Origin: an uncultured Sphaerochaeta sp.
Lineage (GTDB): Bacteria > Spirochaetota > Spirochaetia > Sphaerochaetales > Sphaerochaetaceae
NCBI RefSeq assembly: GCF_963666015.1
Contig: NZ_OY762555.1
Location: forward strand, 310,001 to 374,000
DNA length: 64,000 nt
Direction of reading: 5' to 3'
Below the pieces are notes generated by a model. That model was not told the DNA's origin. It saw only the letters and a program-made list of their open reading frames with translations, and did no database searches. Shown here in pieces: positions 1 to 8,203 of this stretch (position 1 is its first letter; every line of letters begins with the position of its first letter). Made by a program: the position numbers and the translations under genes.

Positions 1-91
1 CACCGTCACTTGTACCAATTGTGGGTACACTGAATTGTTCAAACAAAACGAACAGACAGGATGGAATATTTTGGACTTTTTCTTGAATTAG
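1..91 (+). CDS. 3' end of a zinc-ribbon protein (DUF2082 type), partial
   Basis: Frame 2 is open from the window edge to a TAG at 89-91 and encodes about 29 residues. It contains TCTNCGYTELFK, a CxxC pair followed by Gly-Tyr-Thr-Glu, and ends in an aromatic tail (ILDFFLN). This is the C-terminal half of the small nucleic-acid-binding Zn-ribbon family (PF09855/DUF2082), whose members are about 65-75 residues and end in this way. The first CxxC of the ribbon must lie upstream. The stop is only 11 bases before the next start, so the two genes may be cotranscribed. Family assignment rests on the short C-terminal signature. Confidence 0.7.
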   Translation, partial: TVTCTNCGYTELFKQNEQTGWNILDFFLN

Positions 92-102
92 CAGGAGGTG
101 CT

Positions 103-942
103 ATGCAGACAGTTACGTTGAACAATAATCATGAGATTCCGCAACTTGGATTTGGCACTTGGCAGATCCCTGAAGGAAAAGCAGCATATGAAAGTGTTCG
201 CTATGCATTGGAGGTTGGGTATCGTCATATAGATACTGCAGCTGCCTATGGCAATGAGGTGAGTGTTGGACGCGCCATTCGTGAGAGCGGGATTGATCGG
301 GAGGAGATTTTCCTAACCACCAAGCTACACAACAATGATCATGGCTATGAACAGACAAAGGAAGCATTTCTGGAAAGCTTGAGAAAACTGGATACAGACT
401 ACATTGACCTCTATTTGATCCATTGGCCCAATCCCATTGCATCTCGCTCACATTGGCAGGACGCCAATAGGGGGAGTTGGAAGGCCATGGAGGAGTTTGT
501 CGGGCAAGGCCTGATCAAGAGTATCGGTATCAGTAACTTCCGTGAACATCATATTGAATCATTGCTCGAGAGAGCTGAGATCAAGCCGCAGGTCAATCAG
601 ATCCGGCTCTATGCTGGTGAACAACAGGAGAGATTGGTCCGATATTGCAAGGACAAGCAGATGGTTCTGGAAGCATATAGTCCATTAGGCACAGGAGGCC
701 TGCTTAGTAGTCCCCTGATCAAGAGCATTGCTGAAGAGGTAGGGAAGAGTCCCGCTCAGGTATGTCTTCGTTATGATATCCAGAAGGGGCATGTAGTGCT
801 TCCCAAATCAGTTACACCTTCCTCTATTCTCCAGAACAAGGATATTTTTGATTTCACGTTGAATGAAGAACAAATGGCAAGGCTCGATGAAATGGAGAAT
901 ATCTGTGGACCAACGCAGAATCCGGATGAAACCTCCTTCTAA
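103..942 (+). CDS. Aldo/keto reductase (2,5-diketo-gluconate reductase-like)
   Basis: A 279-residue NADPH-dependent oxidoreductase of the AKR (beta/alpha)8-barrel family, cytosolic. The full catalytic tetrad is visible: Asp in HIDTAAAYGNE, Tyr in the same motif, Lys in FLTTKLHN and His in DLYLIHWP. The cofactor-side motif IKSIGISNF and the C-terminal LPKSVTPSSI segment (normally IPKS) are also present. ATG 103 is chosen over ATG 61 because AGGAGGTG at 93-100 sits just before it and residues before 103 have no family match. The substrate cannot be read from sequence; small carbonyls or keto-sugars are usual. Confidence 0.93.
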   Translation: MQTVTLNNNHEIPQLGFGTWQIPEGKAAYESVRYALEVGYRHIDTAAAYGNEVSVGRAIRESGIDREEIFLTTKLHNNDHGYEQTKEAFLESLRKLDTDYIDLYLIHWPNPIASRSHWQDANRGSWKAMEEFVGQGLIKSIGISNFREHHIESLLERAEIKPQVNQIRLYAGEQQERLVRYCKDKQMVLEAYSPLGTGGLLSSPLIKSIAEEVGKSPAQVCLRYDIQKGHVVLPKSVTPSSILQNKDIFDFTLNEEQMARLDEMENICGPTQNPDETSF

Positions 943-983
943 AACCTCTTGCTTTCCTGCAATCGTATGAGTACTCTTGTAGC

Positions 984-1760
984 ATGACTGGATTCTTCAT
1001 TAAAAAAGCGTTTTTCGATGGCTGGGACAACCTCATTTCGATGGTTGTCCACAACCTTGGGTTCCTCTTGATCTTGCTTGCCTTCATGGGAAGCATGAGC
1101 CTCATGGAAATACATGGATTGCTCTCTGTAGTTGCCATGATTCTTTCAATTGGCCTGTTTGCCTTCTTCACAGCAGGCACTTCAGCCTCTACCTGGGCAT
1201 ATGCAAAATATGAACGGCCTGGCTGGGAAGGATTCAAGCATGGCATAAGGGACTCATGGAGACATAGCCTTTTTTACTGGCTGCTTTCTGTGCTTGATGT
1301 CTCACTCATTTTGTTTGTCATTCCTTTCTATCTGAGCTATGGCAATGCGGTAGGTACTCTACTTAGTGTCATACTTTTCTGGTTGTTCATGGGGTTGAGT
1401 TTCGCCCTTCTGTATTACTGGGCACTCTTTCGTTCGATGCCTGGTGACCGTCCGATCAAGACTCTGAAAAAGAGCTTTCTCATTGTATTTGACAACCTCT
1501 TCTTTACGTTGTTCTTTGCTGTGTATCAGATAGTGAATTTTGTGTTATCGGCACTTCTTGCAGGTCTTGCCCCTGGAGTGACCGGTATGTTGCTTGCCAG
1601 CAGTGATGCCGTCAAACTGATGATGTACAAGTATGACTATCTTGAAGAGGAACCGGAGGCAGACAGGAAGCACATCCCTTGGGATGAACTGCTCTATGAA
1701 GAACGCGAGAGCGTTGGACACCGTTCCTTGAAGAATATGATTTTCCCCTGGAAGGACTGA
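984..1760 (+). CDS. Multi-pass membrane protein of unknown function
   Basis: A 258-residue protein with about six hydrophobic segments, in residues 20-65, 90-150 and 160-200, and a charged cytoplasmic C-terminus ending in FPWKD. The layout of a short amphipathic N-terminus, paired helices and a W-rich loop (STWAYAKYERPGWEGFKHG) resembles the DUF624/YesL-like and related spirochaetal membrane families, but I cannot assign it to one. It ends one base before the CYTH gene, so the two are almost certainly cotranscribed. No catalytic motif is visible. Confidence 0.75.
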   Translation: MTGFFIKKAFFDGWDNLISMVVHNLGFLLILLAFMGSMSLMEIHGLLSVVAMILSIGLFAFFTAGTSASTWAYAKYERPGWEGFKHGIRDSWRHSLFYWLLSVLDVSLILFVIPFYLSYGNAVGTLLSVILFWLFMGLSFALLYYWALFRSMPGDRPIKTLKKSFLIVFDNLFFTLFFAVYQIVNFVLSALLAGLAPGVTGMLLASSDAVKLMMYKYDYLEEEPEADRKHIPWDELLYEERESVGHRSLKNMIFPWKD

Positions 1761-1761
1761 T

Positions 1762-2337
1762 ATGTCCTATGAAGTTGAACTGAAAGCCCATGTAGATGAT
1801 CCTATCACGCTCAAGCATGACATCGAGCAGATGCCTGGCATTGGAGAGGTGTGTTGTGAAGAGAAAGATGACATCTACTATGCCTTGGCGGGACAGGAGC
1901 CTCTTTTCCGTCTACGGACGGAACGCTTCGGGCCTTCTTTTCAGAATTTATCAGGGAATGTACGGTTTACAAGAAAATACAAGAGCCTGAAGGATGGGAT
2001 CGAGGTCAATGAGGAAGTTGAGTTTCTCTCATCCTCCGACCAGGCAGAGTACGCTCATGCCTTCTTCCTCAGTCTTGGATATGAAGTGTATATCAGGAAG
2101 ACCAAGCGGGGATACTCCTACGATTGGGTATTCGATGAGACGCTCTCTCCCCTTCATATAGAACTGGTGGAAATTGCCTCTCTTGGTTGGTTCTTGGAGA
2201 TGGAATTTGTGTTGGAAACAGCAGAACGGGTCCCGTATGCCAGGACCCGTCTACTAGAAGTACTCTCATTATTGGGCGTTCCCCAAGAACGTATCGAGGA
2301 ACGCTATTACATGCATCTACTCAAGGATTTTTCGTAG
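1762..2337 (+). CDS. CYTH domain protein (class IV adenylate cyclase / thiamine-triphosphatase-like)
   Basis: A 191-residue protein with the CYTH pattern. The N-terminal acidic-basic motif EVELKAHV stands for ExExK. Basic tunnel strands follow (LFRLRTER; VRFTRKYK), then acidic metal-binding strands (EVNEEVEF; LHIELVEI; LEMEFVLE). CYTH proteins bind triphosphate compounds in a beta-tunnel. CyaB-type members make cAMP and others hydrolyse ThTP or inorganic triphosphate, and the sequence does not decide which. The first bases follow the membrane protein stop directly. The last 17 bases overlap the convergent UPF0303 gene. Confidence 0.85.
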   Translation: MSYEVELKAHVDDPITLKHDIEQMPGIGEVCCEEKDDIYYALAGQEPLFRLRTERFGPSFQNLSGNVRFTRKYKSLKDGIEVNEEVEFLSSSDQAEYAHAFFLSLGYEVYIRKTKRGYSYDWVFDETLSPLHIELVEIASLGWFLEMEFVLETAERVPYARTRLLEVLSLLGVPQERIEERYYMHLLKDFS

Positions 2338-2821
2338 GGTATTGGGGAACATTTTCCACACCCAGATACCTGCTGATACATCTAACCAGTACGTCATGAT
2401 CCTCAAGGTCGGTCAGGCCGCTTACCATTACAGCTCCTACCAATCCAGCTGATCTGACAACAATGGGAAAGCCTCCACCACAATCCACAAACCTGGTTGG
2501 ATCCAATCCACGTTCACTCAACGTCTTCCCTCGTTTCTTCAGGAATAGTGAGTATGCCAACGTACTGGTTTCAAAGTGCTGGACCGTATTGAACTTTCGG
2601 TCGATCCAGTCCTGTGATCCACGATTTGAACCTTCAGCGGTAAAATGAAACAGCGTTTTGCCACTCATTGTCCTGATACATATGGCGATGGGAATCTCTT
2701 TGCCTAGGGCTTCCCCGGCAAAGATCTTTCCCAGTTCCCATGCATCACGGTTTGAGAAATGATCGAACTGCAGCAGTTCTTCCTGGCTTTCTACCAGTGC
2801 AATCTGTTGTGAAAGTTCCAT
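2321..2821 (-). CDS. UPF0303 / GlcG-HbpS-like (DUF336-type) protein
   Basis: A 166-residue protein with the UPF0303 signature: N-terminal SQQIALVESQEELLQF, a central AICIRT strand, the WIDRKFNTVQHF helix and C-terminal GGGFPIVV followed by GAVMVSGL. Family members adopt the heme-degrading/HbpS-like fold, and their function is poorly defined. The start at 2821 is preferred to 2848 because GGGAG lies 9 bases upstream and the longer start would run into the upstream gene. It follows the oxidoreductase by 4 bases, so they form a two-gene operon. Confidence 0.85.
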   Translation of the reverse strand: MELSQQIALVESQEELLQFDHFSNRDAWELGKIFAGEALGKEIPIAICIRTMSGKTLFHFTAEGSNRGSQDWIDRKFNTVQHFETSTLAYSLFLKKRGKTLSERGLDPTRFVDCGGGFPIVVRSAGLVGAVMVSGLTDLEDHDVLVRCISRYLGVENVPQYPTKNP

Positions 2822-2825
2822 ATGC

Positions 2826-3797
2826 TTATTCTCCCGGGAAGTGTACACCCCATTGGTTTCTCAGGGTATCCATTACTTCCATTACCTTGATAATTTCACT
2901 GTGAGGCATCTGCTTAAGCTCAATTTCGCCCTCCTCAAGTGCCTTCCTGCATGCTTCAACCTGATGTTCGAACCCTGTGATGTTCTTGAAGGGCTTATAG
3001 GTCTCAACCAGGTTGTAATCACGGTCGTATACATTGATTCCTTCACAGTTGTTGATGTTGAGGAACTCAATAAAGCCTCTACTCCCAAAAATGGCACCAC
3101 GTCTATCACTGGTACTCAGCATGGAAGAGTGAAGGATTGCCATCTTACCACCCTTGAACGAGAGAGTGATGGAGTTGGACTCATCAACACCACTGTCAGT
3201 CTTGATACAGGAAGATTCAATGGATTCTATCTCATTTCCGAACACCATCATGGCAAAGTTGATCGGGTACACTCCCAGATCAAGAAGAGCACCTCCTGCA
3301 AGCTCCGGGTCCATCATGCGTTTTACGCCCTTGATGGGATAGCAGAGATTTGCGGTAAGTGAATGTGGTTCACCGATAACCCGGCGTTCAAGAATCTGTT
3401 CAAGAACAAGACGCATCGGGAGATATCGTGTCCAGATAGCCTCAGCTACCAGAAGTTTTTTCTTTTTCCCGAGTGCTATGACTTCCTTGGCTTGTCTTGC
3501 ATTCATCGTGAAAGCCTTTTCGCCAAGTACTGGTTTTCCATGCTCCAAGGAGAGCATCATATGTTCATAGTGCAAGGAGTGTGGAGTGCAAACATATACC
3601 AGATCAACATCGGGGTCACCCAGCATTTCCTCATAAGAACCGTACGCTTTTCGGACATTCCACTTCTTTGCGAAGTCACGCGCTTTCTGTAGGTCTCTGG
3701 ATGCAACAGCATAGGCTTCCACCTGTTCCATCTCAGCTATTGTTGTAGCCATCTTGCGGGCGATGTTTCCAGCACCCAAGATTCCCATTCTCATCAT
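2826..3797 (-). CDS. Gfo/Idh/MocA family oxidoreductase
   Basis: A 323-residue NAD(P)-dependent dehydrogenase. The N-terminal Rossmann motif is GILGAGNIARKM. The loop DVDLVYVCTPHSLHYEHM and GEKAFTMNARQAKE (the EKP motif, here EKA) follow, then the substrate-domain sequence GGALLDLGVYPINFA. Family members oxidise sugars, inositols or dihydrodiols. The C-terminal half, with long beta-strands and EHQVEACRKALEEG, fits the dihydrodiol dehydrogenase-like branch. AGGAGG sits 5 bases before ATG 3797. The partner UPF0303 gene follows at once. The Pro-to-Ala change in EKP is mild and does not remove the catalytic Lys. Confidence 0.93.
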   Translation of the reverse strand: MMRMGILGAGNIARKMATTIAEMEQVEAYAVASRDLQKARDFAKKWNVRKAYGSYEEMLGDPDVDLVYVCTPHSLHYEHMMLSLEHGKPVLGEKAFTMNARQAKEVIALGKKKKLLVAEAIWTRYLPMRLVLEQILERRVIGEPHSLTANLCYPIKGVKRMMDPELAGGALLDLGVYPINFAMMVFGNEIESIESSCIKTDSGVDESNSITLSFKGGKMAILHSSMLSTSDRRGAIFGSRGFIEFLNINNCEGINVYDRDYNLVETYKPFKNITGFEHQVEACRKALEEGEIELKQMPHSEIIKVMEVMDTLRNQWGVHFPGE

Positions 3798-3861
3798 ACC
3801 GTCCTCCTAATGTACTCAGTATAGAGGCAACCAGTCGGAAAGAAAAGTGCAATGTATACTT

Positions 3862-4614
3862 CTAAAGCAAAGCTCCAAGTGCTGTGGAGAGCGAAAGGAC
3901 GCCCATCAAGGCAAATGCTGAATTGGTTTTCATACGTGACTCTGACTTGAATACCAAGGTTGCGACTGACCAGAGACTGAATAGTATGCAGCGAAGAATA
4001 GAATCAAGGCTCATGTCAACTGCCAAGGAAACAAAGGGTAAGAGCGCGGTAATCGCAAGACTTACCTGTAGGGAGAGATGCGTTCTGCCAGAGAGAAAGA
4101 GAAATGCAAGGGCGATCAACACCAAGACAAAACTCCTTACCATGGTGAGACTTGAAGGCTCCTGTAAATGTGCCCAAAGAAGATTTACCACTGCCAAGGC
4201 AAAAATCTTTGCACTCTCCTTGATATACGAGAAGATGTGATGAGCTCTCTGTTCGATGGAGAAGAAATGAAAAAGAGCAGAACAGATGAAGCTGATGATA
4301 AATAGTGAGTAGGTGAGAATGACCAGCAAATTAACACCCTGTCCTTCATTCATCAGGTTTATCAGGTAGATGATGATTGCAATACTGGAGAGGGAAGCAA
4401 CAATATCAACAATCCCGTTGAAGATACTGTATGACTTGAAAGCCCCTTTCGGATCTTTGGTTTTTGCAAACTTCTCTGCATTGAAAGAGAAGTTGAATGA
4501 GGTTCCATTCTTCAATTCCGCCTTGAATGAAACTGAATGCACATGCTCAGCGTGTTCAGCTATCTCATCAACCCGGTTTTTAAAATCTGTAAAGATCTTA
4601 TGTACATCATCCAT
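3862..4614 (-). CDS. Hypothetical membrane protein, HlyIII/PAQR-like core
   Basis: A 250-residue protein with a soluble N-terminus of about 75 residues and then about six or seven membrane segments. The second transmembrane pair contains SALFHFFSIEQRAHHIFSYI. This resembles the S-x-x-x-H motif and following helix of haemolysin-III/PAQR proteins, but the later PAQR histidine motif (HxxxH) is not seen. It starts 4 bases after the plsC stop and is probably the last gene of the btuFCD-plsC transcript. Function unknown; the family link is tentative. Confidence 0.6.
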   Translation of the reverse strand: MDDVHKIFTDFKNRVDEIAEHAEHVHSVSFKAELKNGTSFNFSFNAEKFAKTKDPKGAFKSYSIFNGIVDIVASLSSIAIIIYLINLMNEGQGVNLLVILTYSLFIISFICSALFHFFSIEQRAHHIFSYIKESAKIFALAVVNLLWAHLQEPSSLTMVRSFVLVLIALAFLFLSGRTHLSLQVSLAITALLPFVSLAVDMSLDSILRCILFSLWSVATLVFKSESRMKTNSAFALMGVLSLSTALGALL

Positions 4615-4617
4615 ATT

Positions 4618-5289
4618 TCAACTCCAGAACTTATCTGTCTTGATCTCAATAATCAATGAATCAATGGTTTTCCTGAGCTCAGTCAGGATCATTTCTCGTG
4701 CAGCAATTCTATCAACCTTGGCAACTTCCAAGGCCTCAGGGAACTCCATCACCTTTCCAATATTAGCATAGTAGTTTCTACTAACAACTCGCATTTCTCG
4801 CCTTGCCGTTTTACTGATCTTGTTTCTCACTCTTCTTCTGGGGGCGATCAATCCGATGGGGACAATGGGGACGGGGTAGGAGAGGTACATCTCAGCAATT
4901 CCCTGCTTGAATGGCATCATCTCCTCCTGGGTGTTCAAGCCCCCTTCAGGAAAGATGTATACGCTATCCCCTTTCTTGAGGTAAGAGACTGCCTGGGCAA
5001 CAACATGTCTGCGATCTTCCTTGCTCAGGGCCTTTATCTGTTCCGTCCATCCAAGAAAGGATCCAATAACTGGAATGCCGAAGGCAGGGCCAATGACCAT
5101 GTGCAACGGTTCATCAGTAAGGGTAGTGACAAAATGTACATCACTGGAACTGAAATGGTTGGAACAGAATATCTTCGGACCTTTGGGCAGATCTTCTTCC
5201 TGCCAAGTGAAGAAGTCATAATTGAGAGCCAAGCCAACCTTGACAACAGTACGGTAAATTCGATGTAGGAACAAGCTCAGAGGTTTCAT
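4618..5289 (-). CDS. plsC: 1-acyl-glycerol-3-phosphate acyltransferase family (PlsC-like)
   Basis: A 223-residue membrane-associated acyltransferase. The catalytic H-x4-D motif is NHFSSSD, in SNHFSSSDVHF. The substrate motif FPEGG follows in YIFPEGGLNTQEEMM, with the downstream VPIVPIGLIAP strand. PlsC enzymes acylate lysophosphatidic acid to phosphatidic acid in phospholipid synthesis. Several paralogues usually exist, so the exact acceptor is uncertain. It lies 19 bases downstream of btuD on the same strand and probably shares that transcript, which would place it under the cobalamin riboswitch. That is notable and may just be read-through. Confidence 0.85.
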   Translation of the reverse strand: MKPLSLFLHRIYRTVVKVGLALNYDFFTWQEEDLPKGPKIFCSNHFSSSDVHFVTTLTDEPLHMVIGPAFGIPVIGSFLGWTEQIKALSKEDRRHVVAQAVSYLKKGDSVYIFPEGGLNTQEEMMPFKQGIAEMYLSYPVPIVPIGLIAPRRRVRNKISKTARREMRVVSRNYYANIGKVMEFPEALEVAKVDRIAAREMILTELRKTIDSLIIEIKTDKFWS

Positions 5290-5308
5290 GCGTCAACATT
5301 CCTGAATA

Positions 5309-6064
5309 CTACCAAGTTGGTAGCCATACCTTACGACCTAATTCATCATCATATACCTGATGCGCTCTGATTTGATATACCTCATTGAGTAATACATCAT
5401 TGAATACTGTTTCAGTAGGCCCTTGGGAAACAATGTTTCCTTCCTTGAGGACCAGTGCAAGTTGGCTGTAGACCTGTACAAGTAACATATCATGCAGCAC
5501 ACATATGACCGTATACCCTTTATGTACCAGATCTGTAAGCAATCCCATGATGGCTCTCTGGTGGCGTACATCAAGATGATTCACCGGTTCATCGAGTAAC
5601 AACAGTCTTCCATCCTGACTCAACGCCCTTGCTAGCAGCACTCGTTGCATTTCTCCACCGCTTAGCTCAGTCACTACCTTGTGCTGTAAATGCAAAATAT
5701 CACAGGAATCCATTGCGGCTTCTATTGCATGACCATCATCTTCTCCCCCATGCGCATAGCGTCCCATCGAGACCGCCTCACGGACGGTGAAGGCATAATC
5801 GAGTTTACCGTTTTGGGCGACAAAGCCCAACTTGGTTGCAAGCTCTTTCTGCTTGAGTTGTTGAATATCCTGACCATCTACATAGACTGCACCAGAATCG
5901 GGTTTTAGCTGTTTATATATAAATTTCAGGAGTGTGCTTTTGCCGCTTCCATTTGGGCCGGTGAGTGCAATGAACTTTCCCTTGGGAAGGGTGAGATCCA
6001 GCTTATGGAATATTTGGTGTTTGTCATACCCTCCACTGAGGTGACTGATTTTGAGACTATCCAT
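5309..6064 (-). CDS. btuD: ABC transporter ATPase of a B12/iron-type importer
   Basis: A 251-residue ATP-binding subunit of the FecE/BtuD family. Walker A is GPNGSGKST, the Q-loop is FVAQNGK, the signature is LSGGEMQRV, Walker B is LLLLDEPVNHLD and the switch His is in VLHDM. The open frame extends 180 bases further upstream, but ATG 6064 is the conserved start (MDSLKISHLSGG) and overlaps the permease stop by 8 bases, as usual for coupled subunits. Substrate assignment to cobalamin or a corrinoid comes from the riboswitch before btuF, not from the ATPase itself. Confidence 0.93.
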   Translation of the reverse strand: MDSLKISHLSGGYDKHQIFHKLDLTLPKGKFIALTGPNGSGKSTLLKFIYKQLKPDSGAVYVDGQDIQQLKQKELATKLGFVAQNGKLDYAFTVREAVSMGRYAHGGEDDGHAIEAAMDSCDILHLQHKVVTELSGGEMQRVLLARALSQDGRLLLLDEPVNHLDVRHQRAIMGLLTDLVHKGYTVICVLHDMLLVQVYSQLALVLKEGNIVSQGPTETVFNDVLLNEVYQIRAHQVYDDELGRKVWLPTW

Positions 6065-7037
6065 AGCGGTACCGTCCCTTGCGAAGCAGGTAGATGAACA
6101 GGGGAACACCAAGTAAGCTGGTAATAATCCCCACCGGTAATTCACCGCTTGGAAGCATGACCCTGGAGACAGTATCACTGGCAAGAAGAAGAAATCCTCC
6201 AAAGAGACTGGAAGGAAGCAATAGTCTAGTATGCTTGGGACCAACCAGCAAACGTGTTACATGTGGGGCCATCAAACCAATAAATCCAATGACACCAAAA
6301 TAGGAGACACAGATTGCACTCGCTGCCGATCCAGCAAGCAAGAGAACAAGTCTGGTTTTTCCAACTGCCAAACCACCCGCATGTGCAGAAGCCTCATCAA
6401 GGAGCAACATATCCATATTCTGATGGTTTGCCTTTAACAGCACAAAGAGGAGGAAAAACGTGAACATAAGCGCAATGACTTGCGCATAAGTGCTGGTGGA
6501 GAAACTGCCAAGTGTCCAGTAAAGAATACGTTGATATTGTTCACGATGCAGAAACATCAAGAGTGTCATGGCAGCGCTGAGTATGTAGTTTACTGCCACT
6601 CCAGTAAGGAGAAGCGTCGTATTACTGCTCTTTCGTTTGAGAGACATACCCACTATGAAGAATGTGGTAAGGGTAGCTCCAAGGAGTGCACTTAAGGGAA
6701 AACCCAGCAGAGGGGCAAGCCCAATGAACAGGGCAAGGGCAACTCCAAAGGATGCTCCACTGCTGATGCCAAGGATAAAGGGGTCGGCCATGGGATTGCG
6801 TAGTGCCGCTTGGAACACCGTACCTGCACAGCCAAGGATTGCCCCAGAAAAAAACGAAGCAAGGATCCTCGGCAACCGAAGCTGCCAAATGATGTATCCT
6901 TGGTTACCTCCAGTCTCCTGACCCGTAAGTACTGCGATTGTGTCCGCAAGGGAAATATTGGATGGACCCAAGGTTAGGGAGAGCAACATCAAAAGCACAC
7001 TGCTGAGCGCAAGTGTTGCAGACAGCCCTTTTTTCAT
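6057..7037 (-). CDS. btuC: FecCD/BtuC-family permease
   Basis: A 326-residue inner-membrane permease with about ten transmembrane segments. Family signatures are LRLPRILASFFSGAILGCAGTVFQAALRNPMADPFILG (residues about 52-90) and the coupling-helix region GFIGLMAPHVTRLLVG. These segments form the channel that meets BtuD. It starts at 7037, sharing that base with the end of btuF, so translation is coupled. The C-terminal GELPVGIITSLLGVPLFIYLL is typical of the family. Confidence 0.95.
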   Translation of the reverse strand: MKKGLSATLALSSVLLMLLSLTLGPSNISLADTIAVLTGQETGGNQGYIIWQLRLPRILASFFSGAILGCAGTVFQAALRNPMADPFILGISSGASFGVALALFIGLAPLLGFPLSALLGATLTTFFIVGMSLKRKSSNTTLLLTGVAVNYILSAAMTLLMFLHREQYQRILYWTLGSFSTSTYAQVIALMFTFFLLFVLLKANHQNMDMLLLDEASAHAGGLAVGKTRLVLLLAGSAASAICVSYFGVIGFIGLMAPHVTRLLVGPKHTRLLLPSSLFGGFLLLASDTVSRVMLPSGELPVGIITSLLGVPLFIYLLRKGRYRYG

Positions 7038-7912
7038 TAGTTTGTTTCCTGATGGATCAACTCAGCAAGTGCTTTCAATGCATCCGCACTCCTTGGTCCT
7101 TGCCTGCTGGTAGAATCTGCATCAAAGCTCATGATTGTACCATCCAAATCGCTATAGGGCTTTGTAGTGGAAAATTCCTGTATTGTTGCTTTTGCACTTT
7201 CTCCCCAACGGGGATTGAGCAGGATAATCTCAGGGTCGGCTGCCATCAGGAGTTCCTTGCTGAATGTCCAGTTCTTGGCACTTTTTGCTACATTGGTAGC
7301 ACCTGCGAGTTCAATCATTTCCCCAAGGAAGGTATCGCCGGTAGCGGTAGCATCAAAACCTCCGAAGTCGATAACCATGTACACTGACGGTTTTCTCTTG
7401 TTCTGATAGGTATTCACAACTTCCCGTACAGTATTCTGCATGGAAAGGATGATGAGTTCAGCCTCACTCTGCTTTCCGACCACTTCGGCAATTTTCCGAA
7501 TCAACTCATAGGTCCCTTGAAAGGTTTGTTGTGTTTCAAGCTGAATTACTTCAATACCAGCTTTTTCCACGGAGGCGAGAAAATCATCAGAAACAAATGC
7601 ACTGCTGATTACTACGCTAGGCTCAAGAGAAAGCAATGTTTCAAGGCTAGGATTGTACAAGGTTCCTACTGACGGCAATTCCAAGACTTCTTCTGGGTAA
7701 TTGCAATAGTCGCTTCTTCCAACCAAGTAAGACCCTGCATCCAATGCATGGAGTGTTTCGGTGACGTTAGGGGAAAGGCTTACAATACGGATTTCCTCAG
7801 CTTGCTTCTGGGTTCCAATCTCAAGTACGGGTTGTGCTCCAATACGGGAGAATGTCAGAAGCAGAAAAGAAGCAATGAATAGGAGATAGTGTTTAGCTGT
7901 TCGATTGTGCAT
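7037..7912 (-). CDS. btuF: Periplasmic corrinoid-binding protein
   Basis: A 291-residue BtuF/FecB-like solute-binding protein. A signal peptide spans about residues 1-27 (HYLLFIASFLLLTFSRIGA). The first lobe has IVSLSPNVTETLHAL and LVGRSDYCNYPEEV, both typical of BtuF. The second lobe has the usual DPEIILLNP. ATG 7912 is preferred to 7933 because GGGG lies 5 bases before it, and the longer start has no ribosome site. The cobalamin riboswitch directly upstream makes the ligand a corrinoid with good confidence. Confidence 0.92.
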   Translation of the reverse strand: MHNRTAKHYLLFIASFLLLTFSRIGAQPVLEIGTQKQAEEIRIVSLSPNVTETLHALDAGSYLVGRSDYCNYPEEVLELPSVGTLYNPSLETLLSLEPSVVISSAFVSDDFLASVEKAGIEVIQLETQQTFQGTYELIRKIAEVVGKQSEAELIILSMQNTVREVVNTYQNKRKPSVYMVIDFGGFDATATGDTFLGEMIELAGATNVAKSAKNWTFSKELLMAADPEIILLNPRWGESAKATIQEFSTTKPYSDLDGTIMSFDADSTSRQGPRSADALKALAELIHQETN

Positions 7913-7959
7913 AACGCCCCTTTGCACGGGCATGTAACATACCCTGACCTATACTCCGT

Positions 7960-8165
7960 AGGCCGTCGGAATTTATCCATGTCAGGTCTCCTGGCTCAGG
8001 CATGCTCAGAATCTGTGACTTCCCGTTTCTTGACAGTGTCTTGGTACAGATTCCCAGCCTCTACAGTGGCGGGACCGCAGGGGCTTCAACCCCTTTCCCT
8101 TGGCATGGACAATCTATCCTACGAAGTAGGGAAGGGGCTGTCAAGCCTTGCCTTAACGGTCCGTC
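7960..8165 (-). promoter_or_regulatory. Cobalamin riboswitch
   Basis: Read on the minus strand, this leader contains the B12 box GAGCCAGGAGACCTGAC (plus-strand bases 7981-7997). The conserved core CCGCCACTGTA is around 8062-8073, and AAGGGAAAGGGG with the matching CCCCTG arm lies around 8078-8102. These are hallmark elements of the AdoCbl riboswitch in the expected order. It lies 50-250 bases upstream of btuF. Downstream, GCCC at about 7929-7932 can pair with the GGGGC that holds the btuF ribosome site, suggesting control of translation. Boundaries are approximate. Confidence 0.92.
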
Positions 8166-8203
8166 AACATAGACAGGGGAGTAAGGTTAGTACATTGTAT
8201 CGA

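Noticed and set aside
2841..3362. 173-codon open frame on the plus strand
   Set aside because: Antisense to the Gfo/Idh/MocA gene, which has a clear ribosome site and Rossmann motif.
7081..7406. Plus-strand frames within btuF
   Set aside because: Antisense to btuF, which has a signal peptide and BtuF motifs; the frames have no ribosome site.
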